From Candidatus Brocadia sp. (GTDB taxonomy: Bacteria; Planctomycetota; Brocadiia; Brocadiales; Brocadiaceae): a stretch of DNA of 64,000 bases. The position numbers were made by a program, and so were the translations under genes. The stretch covers positions 1-64,000 of the forward strand of contig SOEU01000013.1 of NCBI GenBank assembly GCA_021646415.1, given 5' to 3'. Of this stretch, positions 55,693 to 64,000 are shown one piece after another. The notes below the pieces were generated by a model, which did no database searches, was not told the origin of the DNA, and saw nothing but the letters and a program-made list of their open reading frames with translations. Position 1 is the stretch's first letter. The number at the start of each line of letters is the position of its first letter.

Positions 55693-56436
55693 ATGCAATT
55701 CATGGATAAGGTAGCGATTGTTACTGGAGGTACACGCGGTATAGGGAAGGCAATTGTATTAGAACTTGCGAAAAATGGTTGCAATGTTGCCTTCAATTAT
55801 AGTAAGAACGCTGATGTGGCGAATGCACTGGTGAAAGAGATTGAATCTATGGGTGCTAAGGCCATTTCCTTCCAGGTAAATGCAGCCAGTTTTGAAGGTG
55901 CAAAGAATATGGTAAAAGAGGTTAAAGATACGTTTGGGAAGATTGATTTTCTGGTGAATAATGCCGGTATTACCCGCGATAAACTCCTGGCCCTCATGGG
56001 CGAGAGCGATTGGGATGAGGTCATCAATACGAACCTCAAGAGTGTTTATAACTTTTCCAAGGCGGTCATTACACAAATGATCAAACAAAAATCCGGGAAT
56101 ATCCTCAATATAACTTCTGTAAGTGGTTTGATGGGGATGGCAGGGCAGGTAAATTATTCTTCTTCTAAGGCTGGCATGGTCGGTTTTACCAAGGCCCTTG
56201 CTAAAGAGGTAGGGAAGGCCAATATTACGGTGAATGCTATTGCCTGCGGTTTTATTGAAACGGACATGACGACCGTCCTGCCCCAGGAATATAAAGACAA
56301 GATGGTTGAAATGATCCCAGTAAGGAGATTTGGTAAACCAGAGGAGATTGCAAAGGTAGCTGCATTTCTATTGTCCGATGATGCCAAATATATTACGGGA
56401 CACGTGATTAGCGTAGATGGTGGGTTAGCAATCTAG
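55693..56436 (+). CDS. fabG: 3-oxoacyl-[acyl-carrier-protein] reductase
   Basis: A 247-residue short-chain dehydrogenase with cofactor motif TGGTRGIG (11-18), NNAG (89-92) and catalytic Ser142 or 144 with Tyr155/Lys159 (YSSSK). It reduces 3-oxoacyl-ACP with NADPH in fatty acid elongation. GAGGAGGG lies upstream. The muconolactone isomerase-like gene follows after 15 bases, so they are co-transcribed. Confidence 0.88.
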   Translation: MQFMDKVAIVTGGTRGIGKAIVLELAKNGCNVAFNYSKNADVANALVKEIESMGAKAISFQVNAASFEGAKNMVKEVKDTFGKIDFLVNNAGITRDKLLALMGESDWDEVINTNLKSVYNFSKAVITQMIKQKSGNILNITSVSGLMGMAGQVNYSSSKAGMVGFTKALAKEVGKANITVNAIACGFIETDMTTVLPQEYKDKMVEMIPVRRFGKPEEIAKVAAFLLSDDAKYITGHVISVDGGLAI

Positions 56437-56451
56437 GAAAAATGAAAGGTA

Positions 56452-56769
56452 ATGAACATGTTATTTCTCTTAAAAGTTGAGATAAAACAGATGCCTCAGA
56501 TGCCGGTAAAGGACTTTCTGGGATATGTGATAAAGGAGTGGGAGTATTTTTCACGTTTCCAGCGGCGGGGAAAGATTTTGGCGGGGGGAAAGCTGGCAGG
56601 CCGGAGGGGGGCAGCGGCTATTATTGACGCCGAGTCCAACGAAGAAATGGAAGAAATTGTCGCAAAACTTCCCCTTTTCCCGTTTTTTACCGCTATAGAG
56701 ATTACGCCACTGATACCGATGGAGAAAGCACTACTTGACACAAAGAGGATCCATTCCCTTATGAAATAG
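56452..56769 (+). CDS. Muconolactone isomerase-like (ferredoxin-fold) protein
   Basis: A 105-residue protein of the muconolactone delta-isomerase fold (dimeric alpha-beta barrel): MLFLLKVEIKQ at the start, GKILAGGKLAGRRGAAAI and LPLFPFFTAIEITPL. In the absence of catechol pathway genes a role in aromatic breakdown is not implied. It is linked to fabG. Confidence 0.75.
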   Translation: MNMLFLLKVEIKQMPQMPVKDFLGYVIKEWEYFSRFQRRGKILAGGKLAGRRGAAAIIDAESNEEMEEIVAKLPLFPFFTAIEITPLIPMEKALLDTKRIHSLMK

Positions 56770-56968
56770 ATAGTTGGTTACGGTGGTTAGGTCGTGTTGG
56801 TTGAACCGGGCAGGTATTCCCTGCCAAAATATCATTCGCCAAAATCCGCACCGGTTATCTCACCCGTTTCATCTCCCTCCCTATAATGTTAGTGCGGCCA
56901 CATCGCAACCATTATAGCCGTCTCTTTCATCGACGTCTTTGATCGAAATAAACTGATTGACTGACATA

Positions 56969-58408
56969 ATGAACAACAAATCAAAATGGAATCCCATGAA
57001 AATTGCAAAAATCTTTCTTAGTGTAATGCTACTTTCAATCTGGAACTTCACAAATGAGACAGGAAGTGCCCAGCATATTGAACATGGAAGGAAGTTTATG
57101 AGTCAAATGCCTGATTACGGACAGTCTGATCCGAAACGTGTCGACGAATTTCTTCGCGAGTTTAAAAAACCTACGTTTCGTATTTTTAGGGAGCAACGCA
57201 CCCGGAAACTCGACAATCGTATTGGCAATGCAAAGCTAAACCTGGGCGACAAGATTGAAGTCTTCAAAAGGCTTGCGCCTCGCGCAGATGTGACCGGCCG
57301 TAGGGAAGAACTGCGAATGGAACGCCTGCTCTTTTCAGTTGCTCCGGATGACCTGCCACTGTTCAAGTTCGTCCTGGAATATGACGGAGACTACAAGGAT
57401 ATGGTGGAGTACACATTCAGCGATATAGACGACAAGGAGTGCCAGGGTCGAATTATCAAGCACCTCCGAACGGTGAAGCAGAAGGTCGGCATCAAAGTCC
57501 TTTCAGATGTTGATGACACGATGTACGCCAATCTCATTGATGCCCGATATCCAAGGAAAACCCTGTATCCGGGGGTCCTGGAATTTTATGATTCCTTGAA
57601 ACACGAGCCCTTTGAGTTGCAGGCAATTCCTGTGACGACCTTGTCAGCACGGCCCAATCCTATCGCTGGCACATTAGAGGAGGGGAGCCTTAAGAGCTTA
57701 GCGGAATTCAAGGATAGCAGTGATAGGAGATTGTGCCCCAGCGCATTGTCAGGAGACCTTGGCAGTTCATTCATCGGTACCGTTGAGACACTTTTGCGGG
57801 AAAAACTTCATCCTCTCCATGATAAGATCCCCCATGGACAGGAAGACGAGATTGGCAGAGTGAAGTTTATGAATTTCGAGAAATTCGCAAAGGTCTATCC
57901 TGAATATCGGTACGTTTTTGTCGGCGATTCCGGACAGGCAGATGCACTGACAGCACAAATGATGGTTACAAAGGAGCCAACAGGCGATGCATCGAGGATT
58001 GTCACCACCTTTATTCATGATCTCAGACTGTCTGATGTCGATGCAAAGTCAGCGAGTCCTTCATTTAGAAGCCTCAGACCTGACATTGTGATCACGAAGG
58101 CATCTTCTCATGGTCGGGGAGTGATCGTATTCAGAAACTACATCGGTGCGGCTGTGTCTGCATATATTCATTCGGCTACTCTTGAGGATTTGATTACAGC
58201 GGAGGAACTTGCAAGAATTACCAAATCTGCCCTCAGTCAGTTTCTGGTGATTGATTTCCAGGGTAAAGAAGCTTCCGGAAAGAAACTTCGGGAACAGTAC
58301 CGGCAAGACGCCGAAGAGTCCTATAAACTTTTGACAACAAGGTCTTCTCTGCATCCAGAAACTCTAAAGGGAATCCGCAGCATACTGGATGAAAAGTTCC
58401 CTCACTGA
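56969..58408 (+). CDS. App1-like phosphatidate phosphatase (DUF2183)
   Basis: About 479 residues with a likely signal peptide or anchor (about 11-26). The DUF2183/App1 catalytic domain has KVLSDVDDTMYAN (DxDxT) and PGVLEFYDSL, plus FVGDSGQAD as the second acidic site. In yeast App1 removes phosphate from phosphatidate. The start is uncertain: TTG at 56957, ATG at 56969 or ATG at 56996 are all possible, with no clear ribosome site. Confidence 0.8.
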   Translation: MNNKSKWNPMKIAKIFLSVMLLSIWNFTNETGSAQHIEHGRKFMSQMPDYGQSDPKRVDEFLREFKKPTFRIFREQRTRKLDNRIGNAKLNLGDKIEVFKRLAPRADVTGRREELRMERLLFSVAPDDLPLFKFVLEYDGDYKDMVEYTFSDIDDKECQGRIIKHLRTVKQKVGIKVLSDVDDTMYANLIDARYPRKTLYPGVLEFYDSLKHEPFELQAIPVTTLSARPNPIAGTLEEGSLKSLAEFKDSSDRRLCPSALSGDLGSSFIGTVETLLREKLHPLHDKIPHGQEDEIGRVKFMNFEKFAKVYPEYRYVFVGDSGQADALTAQMMVTKEPTGDASRIVTTFIHDLRLSDVDAKSASPSFRSLRPDIVITKASSHGRGVIVFRNYIGAAVSAYIHSATLEDLITAEELARITKSALSQFLVIDFQGKEASGKKLREQYRQDAEESYKLLTTRSSLHPETLKGIRSILDEKFPH

Positions 58409-58504
58409 AGTATTTTACTGATAGGGGTTTTCTCTTTTTTAATTTCTTCACTTCTTGTCTGAAAACTGCTGCCATGTGCGCATGTAATTGGTCTTCAACA
58501 CGAA

Positions 58505-58530
58505 TATAAGCCCTGTGGGCTTTTATTTAA
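58505..58530 (+). terminator. Probable terminator after the App1-like gene
   Basis: A short stem AAGCCC-TGT-GGGCTT followed by TTATTT, about 100 bases after the stop. The stem is short (6 bases), hence moderate confidence. Confidence 0.5.
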
Positions 58531-58669
58531 AAATGAATATGTCTTTTGAGAAATTAAAACCGAAGGTATCCGTATTCTTCGATAATTTGGTACATATGCC
58601 ATTTACCATTCGTGTAATTTTTATGATAGGACGGTAGGGCAGGGCATTGCCCGGCATGATCAATCCTGA

Positions 58670-60100
58670 TTACTTGGTTAGCTCTCTATTAATACGGTTG
58701 ATTTCTTTGGATGGCGCTAGTACAAATATGATATCCTGCTTTTTGAGGACTGTATTGCCTTTGGGAGGAATAATATGATCTTCCCGAATTATTGAGATGA
58801 TCGATGTATCGGGTGATAAGGTTAATTCTTTTATTTTCATCCCATCAGTACGTGACGTATCCGGGATTTGGATTTCAAAGACATCGAAATCACTTTTTCG
58901 CATTGTAATTAACTCGATAGAAAGTGGCGCTCTTGGACGAGCAGGCATGGATAATCTCAATTTCTTTGCCACCCACCTCATGGTAGTCCCTTGTAATAAG
59001 CAGGATAAAAATACTGCAAAAAAGACGATGTTAAAGATATGATGATTCTTATCAATGCCGTAGGCGGCTGGATATGTGGCCAATACGATGGGAACAGCCC
59101 CTTTTATTCCTCCCCACACAATAAACAGTTTTTCCTTGAATCTAAATTTAAAAGGCAATGTACAGACGAATACTACGATTGGGCGTGCGACAAGGATCAT
59201 GAGTAGCGTAATCAGAAATCCTTCTTTCCAAACAGAAATAAGGCTTTTGGGGAACACCAATACTCCTAATAACAAAAATAGCGCCATATTACTAAAGGTA
59301 GAAATACCTTCAATAAAAGAGCCAACGCCACGCCGATAGACAAAATCTGAGTTCCCAAGCCAGTATCCTGCGAAAAATACGGCGATAATTCCACTTGCGT
59401 GGATACTATCTGCAAAGCCGAACGCAAGCAGGCCCACGGCTATACTCATTACATGGTAGTAACCTCTGTTCTCTACCTTTAATTTATCAAATAATTGACT
59501 TCCGATCTTCCCAATAATCCATCCAATTCCGATTCCGCCCCCAAGCTGCCATGTGAGGTGCATCAGGAACAATGGCACATCTTTGGTTTGACCGGAAATT
59601 ATTTGGACCATGACTACAGTCAGAAGGATTGCCATGGGATCATTGGCTGCCGATTCGACCTCCAAAGTGGTGGAGACATGTCTTTTGACTGATTGTTGTT
59701 TGAACATCGTGAAAACTGCAGCGGCATCGGTTGAGGAAATGATGGAACCGATTAGGAAGGAATAAAGTAAGTTGAACTGGGTAACATAATAAATTAATAA
59801 TCCAAGAGTCGCTGCAGTGAGCACTATGCCGAATGTCGCAAGAGTTAATGCCGGGCCAAAAACAAATCGAAGAATCTCCCTTCGGGTACGAAATCCTCCT
59901 TCAAATATAATAAATATCAAGGCAATATTGGTAATTTTTTGAGCCAGGATGGCATCATCAAAATAAATGAGATTGAGTGCGTCACTCCCGATAATCATCC
60001 CACATCCTAAAAAAAGCAGTAGGACAGGAATGCCCAATTTTGATGTGAGTTTGGTGGCGTATATTGCGGCGATTAGTAATAAAGCAGCGAGAAAAAGCAC
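58670..60100 (-). CDS. K+/H+ antiporter with RCK_C domain (CPA1, NhaP2-like)
   Basis: A 476-residue protein with about twelve membrane segments; the functional acidic pair region reads STDAAAVFTMF (helix 5, with the Asp) and a preceding FEGG. The C-terminal 80 residues form a TrkA-C/RCK_C domain (FEIQIPDTSRTDGMKIKEL...ILAPSKEI) for ligand sensing. It is likely a K+(Na+)/H+ exchanger, NhaP2/CvrA-like. Confidence 0.87.
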   Translation of the reverse strand: MLFLAALLLIAAIYATKLTSKLGIPVLLLFLGCGMIIGSDALNLIYFDDAILAQKITNIALIFIIFEGGFRTRREILRFVFGPALTLATFGIVLTAATLGLLIYYVTQFNLLYSFLIGSIISSTDAAAVFTMFKQQSVKRHVSTTLEVESAANDPMAILLTVVMVQIISGQTKDVPLFLMHLTWQLGGGIGIGWIIGKIGSQLFDKLKVENRGYYHVMSIAVGLLAFGFADSIHASGIIAVFFAGYWLGNSDFVYRRGVGSFIEGISTFSNMALFLLLGVLVFPKSLISVWKEGFLITLLMILVARPIVVFVCTLPFKFRFKEKLFIVWGGIKGAVPIVLATYPAAYGIDKNHHIFNIVFFAVFLSCLLQGTTMRWVAKKLRLSMPARPRAPLSIELITMRKSDFDVFEIQIPDTSRTDGMKIKELTLSPDTSIISIIREDHIIPPKGNTVLKKQDIIFVLAPSKEINRINRELTK

Positions 60101-60379
60101 GAACGCCTCCCCAAAAGGTAGTATAATGCCACAATCAGGAATTTACCCATTCCCTTGTGAACGGCAATCAAATCGAAAATACAATATGGGCGTATAATCG
60201 TACAGCCATGAATCATGAATTAGCCGTACTGATAGCCGTCCTATTTTACGGCTATTACATATAATACCCTTACTGGTAGCGTATTATATGCCTATTTGAA
60301 CTATAATAAAGTTAATAAAAAACTTGTCAAGTATATAACATATTTATTTATTCAAAAAGAAAATTAATATATGCCCAAA
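60101..60379. other. Intergenic, upstream of the antiporter
   Basis: A hairpin TAGCCGT-8-ACGGCTA (near 60233-60254) is the only structure seen. No gene is supported. Confidence 0.3.
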
Positions 60380-60399
60380 CCTAAATTACTGGATCGGTC

Positions 60400-60842
60400 A
60401 TGTAGGGTAGGCACCGCCTACCAAAAACTGGGCAATGGGGGGTTCTGCACGAAGGACATGTCCTCGTGAAACGGGGATTGGATCGGAATGGTCTTGCTGA
60501 AGCAGGGGAGAATGGACGGATTCAAAGAATGGGAAGCAGGAGAACTCAACAAAAGTCTCGGAGTCTGGTATGAATACTTTAAACAGAGCCACAAAATGCA
60601 GAATAGACAGTTGGATACGAATAAGACTGAGAAGCATCTTGAGAAAGCGTCACGGAGTAAAGGAAGAGGCCGCGGCGCAGACCAACAGTGATGGCCAAAT
60701 GCGTACTTTGCTAATCTTGAGTTGTTCACATTAACCGCAGCCCATGCATTATTCTGTCAATCCCGAAAGGGTAACCACTGACTGGAGACCCGCCTGTACG
60801 GTTCGGAGAGAGGGGAGGCGAAAACCTTCCCTACCCCTATCT
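60400..60842 (+). mobile_element. Group II intron scar without reverse transcriptase
   Basis: The stretch ends with CCTGTACGGTTCGGAGAGAG and GGCGAAAACCTTCCCTACCCCTATC, which resembles the 3' strand of domain V and all of domain VI with a bulged A. The 5' strand of domain V is largely missing and no intron-encoded protein is present. The interior carries only a 67-codon frame without recognisable domains. The relationship to the scar near 2536 is family-level. The 5' end is not defined. Confidence 0.5.
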
Positions 60843-60912
60843 TGGCTGAAACGTTTTGATCCCTAATCTGCACGCTCGTACCAGAGAAGAGGTATTTTTT
60901 AGAACAGAAACA

Positions 60913-61659
60913 TTATTTATTTTTAACCTTTATGGCCACTGTTGTCTTCAAACCAGCAGACTTGAATTCAACCTTTGCCTTACCAGTCTTCTGCGTAGCT
61001 GTAATAGTAAATATGGCTTTACCGTTTGTGTCTGTATCTTGACTTGGAGGTGTCACAGATACACGTTTCTTACCCGACTTAACCTTTGCCGTTACCGTTT
61101 CACCAACAACCGGGGTACTATCAGAGCAAGTTACTGTTACAGTTACGTCATCGCTTTTTTCTTTCTTAAGCCGTAGTACATGTGGAGATGCAGTTATCTC
61201 TTCGGCTTTGCATCCAGGAGTTGGTGTCACTGTTGGTGTTAATGGTATCAAACCAAAATATTTTTCATCTCCATATGATGTTCCTGCGCTATCCTGTGCA
61301 GCAATCCTGTAATAATAAATAGTTTCTTCCAACAACTTTCCTATGTTGATGCTTACCTTGGTATCAGTCGTTCCAGTTACAATTTGTGTGCTTGATTTAT
61401 TATTATAAGAACCACTGCTCGTACCATAATCAAACCATGCAGTTGTCAACAACCCATGGGCATTGACAATACCTTCCAGAATTACTGAATTGCCTTCTGA
61501 TAATGATGATTCCCCAGTTGTTACCTTCGGTGGTTGTGGTGTCGGTGCCAATGTTGGAGTTGCTGGTACCATAAATACAGATGTCTCATGTGCAAATGTA
61601 CCCCTTACAATACCTACAAGTAACAAAATCAAACTTATACAAAAAAATCTTCTTCCCAT
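60913..61659 (-). CDS. Secreted Ig-like/fibronectin III-like protein
   Basis: A 248-residue protein with a signal peptide (about 1-23), a proline/threonine-rich linker (PATPTLAPTPQPP), a fibronectin III-like domain (about 48-135; AWFDYGTSSGSY, YYYRIAAQDSAG) and a second Ig-like (Big_1-type) domain (about 155-245; DTDTNGKAIFTITATQ). A surface or adhesin-like role is plausible, but it has no anchor motif. Confidence 0.65.
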   Translation of the reverse strand: MGRRFFCISLILLLVGIVRGTFAHETSVFMVPATPTLAPTPQPPKVTTGESSLSEGNSVILEGIVNAHGLLTTAWFDYGTSSGSYNNKSSTQIVTGTTDTKVSINIGKLLEETIYYYRIAAQDSAGTSYGDEKYFGLIPLTPTVTPTPGCKAEEITASPHVLRLKKEKSDDVTVTVTCSDSTPVVGETVTAKVKSGKKRVSVTPPSQDTDTNGKAIFTITATQKTGKAKVEFKSAGLKTTVAIKVKNK

Positions 61660-61785
61660 TTACTGTTACCTCTTTTGAGTATTTTTACAAAAAGAACCAT
61701 TCTTTCAAACAGATTTCCTAAGAATCCTTTCAAGTTGTCATTTAATTCTATCAATATCTTATTCTATTAAATGTACAAGATGTTG

Positions 61786-63132
61786 TTATTCATTCTTTCG
61801 TATCAGTGAACGCGCTGTAACAAGAAAAAGGTTTATTAAGAGCCTTGGGTGTACACTCTTGAAAAAAATATCTTTATAGGGGGCATTTCCAGTTACCGAA
61901 TTCCATAATACCTCATTCATCCGTTTGGTTTCCCAGGTATCCGGGTGTTCGGACATGTATTTTATATGGTTTGATACGAGGTGTTTTTCTCCGGCTATGA
62001 TATCATTTGCAGTGAGAATTGCACTTCCATAGACATTGTCTCTGCCCAGGAGTATTTTTGCAGGATTGAAGTATCCTTTTTCAAAATCCTTCTCTGACAC
62101 ACCCTTTTCAAATGCGGTCTTTGCAGCTAGTTGTGCTGTGGTAAATGCTGAATCTATACCGTTTTTATAGGTACGGGATATTCCGGCATCCCCGATAATA
62201 ACGAACCTGTTTGTATATGGATGCCAGGCATGATTAATGGGGATTTTAGGAAAACAGATACATCGTTTCTTTACATCGTCCCAGCCTTTCGGGAGCATTT
62301 CCTGTATTTTCGGCTGATGTAAAAACTCATTGAGCAGTGTTTTATTCATCTCTTTGGTTCCCACAAGGCAAATAGTCAAAAAATCACCTTTGGGGATAAA
62401 CGAGGCAAATCGTATGTATTTTAGGCCCAGAGAGAACACATAGATGTTATTTCCATACAGTGCATCATTTACCGGTCTTGTCGGGTAAATATCCATAATA
62501 CAGGTTTGAACGGTTTTTGGGGGGATATAGCCAAAGCCTAATTTTTGTAATTCATAAAGGGTGTCTGCGTTGACCCCAAAGGCACCTACGGCGAGGTCGG
62601 CTGTATATTCAGTTTTTGAAAATTCTTTTCCGCAGGTAAGTTTTATCGGGTCTTGTGGATTTTCGGGTATTTGAATATTTGTCACAGGATCAAGAATAAT
62701 CTGGGCTCCCATTTCTTTAGCGTGTTCTAAGAGAAAGTAATCAAAACTTTCACTCACGTCGCGATCGGCAAACTTGGGCCCGCTGCCGCGAAAAACCGTA
62801 ACAATCCTGGTTTTATGGGGAGTCTGTGGATAGTGTAAAGGTATGCCGTATTCCGGTACCTGGAGGAAATACCCTTCTATTTCCTGCTGGATACATGAGG
62901 AAGGAAGGTGGATGTTATGCTCTGGAAGTTTACTCAGGAGTGCCTCGGAAAGCACACCCGCACTCATGTTACAGCCTGGGGCGCCTTTCCTGGCAAAATC
63001 TTTTTTCTCGAAGATTGTTACTGAAACAGTAATGCCTAACTGTTTAGCATATGTTAAGGCGAAATGTGCAAAGAAACTCCCGGCAGGCCCACCACCGATG
63101 ATTGCTATTTTTGCCCCATTTTTTAGCTGCAT
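61786..63132 (-). CDS. Geranylgeranyl reductase-like FAD oxidoreductase
   Basis: A 448-residue flavoprotein. N-terminal Rossmann IGGGPAGSFFA (about 11-21), a substrate domain and the GDAGISRTYKNGID segment (about 318-331), matching the second FAD-binding region of GGR-type enzymes. It is an intact relative of the dead copy at 43423-44546. Substrate could be a lipid or isoprenoid, but no pathway genes are nearby. Confidence 0.8.
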   Translation of the reverse strand: MQLKNGAKIAIIGGGPAGSFFAHFALTYAKQLGITVSVTIFEKKDFARKGAPGCNMSAGVLSEALLSKLPEHNIHLPSSCIQQEIEGYFLQVPEYGIPLHYPQTPHKTRIVTVFRGSGPKFADRDVSESFDYFLLEHAKEMGAQIILDPVTNIQIPENPQDPIKLTCGKEFSKTEYTADLAVGAFGVNADTLYELQKLGFGYIPPKTVQTCIMDIYPTRPVNDALYGNNIYVFSLGLKYIRFASFIPKGDFLTICLVGTKEMNKTLLNEFLHQPKIQEMLPKGWDDVKKRCICFPKIPINHAWHPYTNRFVIIGDAGISRTYKNGIDSAFTTAQLAAKTAFEKGVSEKDFEKGYFNPAKILLGRDNVYGSAILTANDIIAGEKHLVSNHIKYMSEHPDTWETKRMNEVLWNSVTGNAPYKDIFFKSVHPRLLINLFLVTARSLIRKNE

Positions 63133-63294
63133 GTGCCTGTGAAATCCTCATCCCAAATATCCAGGTAAAGAGCGTAGCTGCATCTAAAAAGGGTTACTTG
63201 GGAGTGATCAACAAATACTGCCGGTTGTATTTTGGCAAATTCGAGAAAAGAAGTGTTTACACTGTAATACTTTAGTGAGGCATTTTGCCCACGG

Positions 63295-63495
63295 TCATGT
63301 ATGCCCTTCCAGATATTTTCTAATGGCTAGTTGTGCAATGGCAAACTCCTCAATCTTTCTCACCCGTTGTAAAACATGATGCCATTCTTCCGGAGTACCA
63401 TAGGGACCTTCTTCTTTGAATTTCTTTTCCAATTTTTTTAAATCCAATTCCAGTAATTCGAGTCTGTTTTTAAGATCTTTCACGGTGTTCTCCAA
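63295..63495 (-). CDS. Small coiled-coil protein, 66 residues
   Basis: A heptad-like leading helix (VKDLKNRLELLELDLKKLEK) followed by a conserved-looking WHHVLQRVRKIEEFA end. No domain recognised. The frame is open and starts with ATG; the terminal proximity to a TPR gene may mean co-transcription. Confidence 0.45.
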   Translation of the reverse strand: MENTVKDLKNRLELLELDLKKLEKKFKEEGPYGTPEEWHHVLQRVRKIEEFAIAQLAIRKYLEGHT

Positions 63496-63629
63496 ACGGT
63501 TACTCCAAATTTAAATACTGTAGACATTTTTGGACACAGATAAACGCGGATTGTCAGAATTTAAAAAAACTGAAAGATAAGAATTTTGTCTGTATATATT
63601 TGTGGAAATCTGTGTCCTGATTTATTTGG

Positions 63630-64000
63630 TTACGGGATTTTCTTTGTTGATTTATCATCCGTATGATAGAGCGAAAACTCATCTTTGGCTTTATCTGTCC
63701 AACCCTTTGCTGTATAGGCAATACCGAGCTTTTGGTGGATTTCCCTGTCTTTGGGCTTGTAGGCCAGTGCCTTGTTGAATTCGCTGATCGCATCATCAAC
63801 CAACCCATTCGAGAAATATGAAAATCCCAGGTTGTAATGAACAGAGGCCTTTTGCTTGGTTTTATTTTCAGAGAGAAGCCCCAGAGACTTTCGATATTCA
63901 GGAATGGCCTCACTATGTAATCCCTTGCATCGATAGGCATAGCCAAGATTATAGTGGGCCTCTGCTGATTTTGGACTCTGAGTAATAGCTGTCTGAAATG
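63630..64000 (-). CDS. TPR repeat protein, 3' part (5' end outside the window)
   Basis: The reading frame with TPR consensus runs through the right edge and stops at 63630-63632. Repeats include AEAHYNLGYAYRCKGLHSEA, ASVHYNLGFSYFSNGLVDDA and a third IHQKLGIAYTAKGWTDKAK. TPRs bind partner proteins; the function is not readable. The opposite-frame ORF at 63554-63946 is a shadow. Confidence 0.8.
   Translation of the reverse strand, partial: FQTAITQSPKSAEAHYNLGYAYRCKGLHSEAIPEYRKSLGLLSENKTKQKASVHYNLGFSYFSNGLVDDAISEFNKALAYKPKDREIHQKLGIAYTAKGWTDKAKDEFSLYHTDDKSTKKIP

Noticed and set aside
60488-60691. 67-residue ORF inside the intron scar
   Set aside because: It has no ribosome site or recognised domain and lies in presumed structural intron RNA.
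63554-63946. 130-residue minus-strand ORF at the right edge
   Set aside because: It is a shadow of the TPR frame, which shows clear repeat consensus.

Overview
The window reads as chromosomal DNA of a Gram-negative bacterium with moderate-to-low GC. It carries an outer-membrane lipid system (YdbH/YnbE/YdbL), several signal-peptide proteins, a split glycine decarboxylase (GcvPA/GcvPB) and many dispersed palindromic repeats. Gene content and protein style fit a Planctomycetota-type organism, perhaps an anammox (Brocadiales) relative. That placement is a family-level impression; there is no rRNA or marker operon here to prove it. Most intact genes are housekeeping. The accessory DNA lies in the gaps and is mostly decayed.

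Layout: 1-0.75 kb holds a RAYT transposase relic and a broken rhodanese. 1.0-3.7 kb has a TrmO-methyltransferase fusion, a group II intron scar and an intact RAYT transposase. 3.8-9.3 kb has an AI-2E family permease, a frameshifted DUF3047 gene, a putative membrane sensor and a MATE exporter. 9.7-15.6 kb is a leftward run polA-coaE-rho-glgC. 16.2-20.7 kb has tRNA(CAT) flanked by a primase-like relic, a secreted cyclophilin, a membrane J-domain/VWA pair and ychF. 20.9-24.2 kb is the leftward ydbH-ynbE-ydbL operon, and 24.4-26.5 kb a 38-residue membrane peptide coupled to an NHLRC2-like thioredoxin protein.

26.7-28.5 kb is a solitary OLD-type ATPase. 28.9-37.1 kb is a leftward carA-carB-gcvPA-mntA-hepT-gcvPB run in which a HepT/MntA toxin-antitoxin pair sits between the two glycine decarboxylase subunits. 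37.3-42.2 kb has a sugar-nucleotide epimerase, pgsA, ribBA and an amino acid permease. 42.2-44.6 kb is a graveyard: a YgiT-like relic, a MITE-like element, HNH and DNA-methylase relics, and a dead FAD reductase. 44.9-48.7 kb encodes an AmpG-like MFS transporter, a DUF4139 protein and a CorA-like channel. 48.8-52.0 kb is a patatin-like membrane phospholipase split by a frameshift at a T8 run.

52.4-56.8 kb has aroA, ribD, a 55-aa acidic protein, fabG and a muconolactone isomerase-like protein. 57-60.1 kb has an App1-like phosphatase and a K+/H+ antiporter. 60.4-60.85 kb is a second group II intron scar. 60.9-64 kb has a secreted Ig-like protein, an intact GGR-like flavoprotein, a short coiled-coil protein and the 3' end of a TPR gene. 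I see no complete new multi-gene system. The best leads are the TA pair inside the gcvP operon, the two homopolymer frameshifts, the peptide/thioredoxin overlap, the J-domain/VWA pair and the small relics in the gaps.
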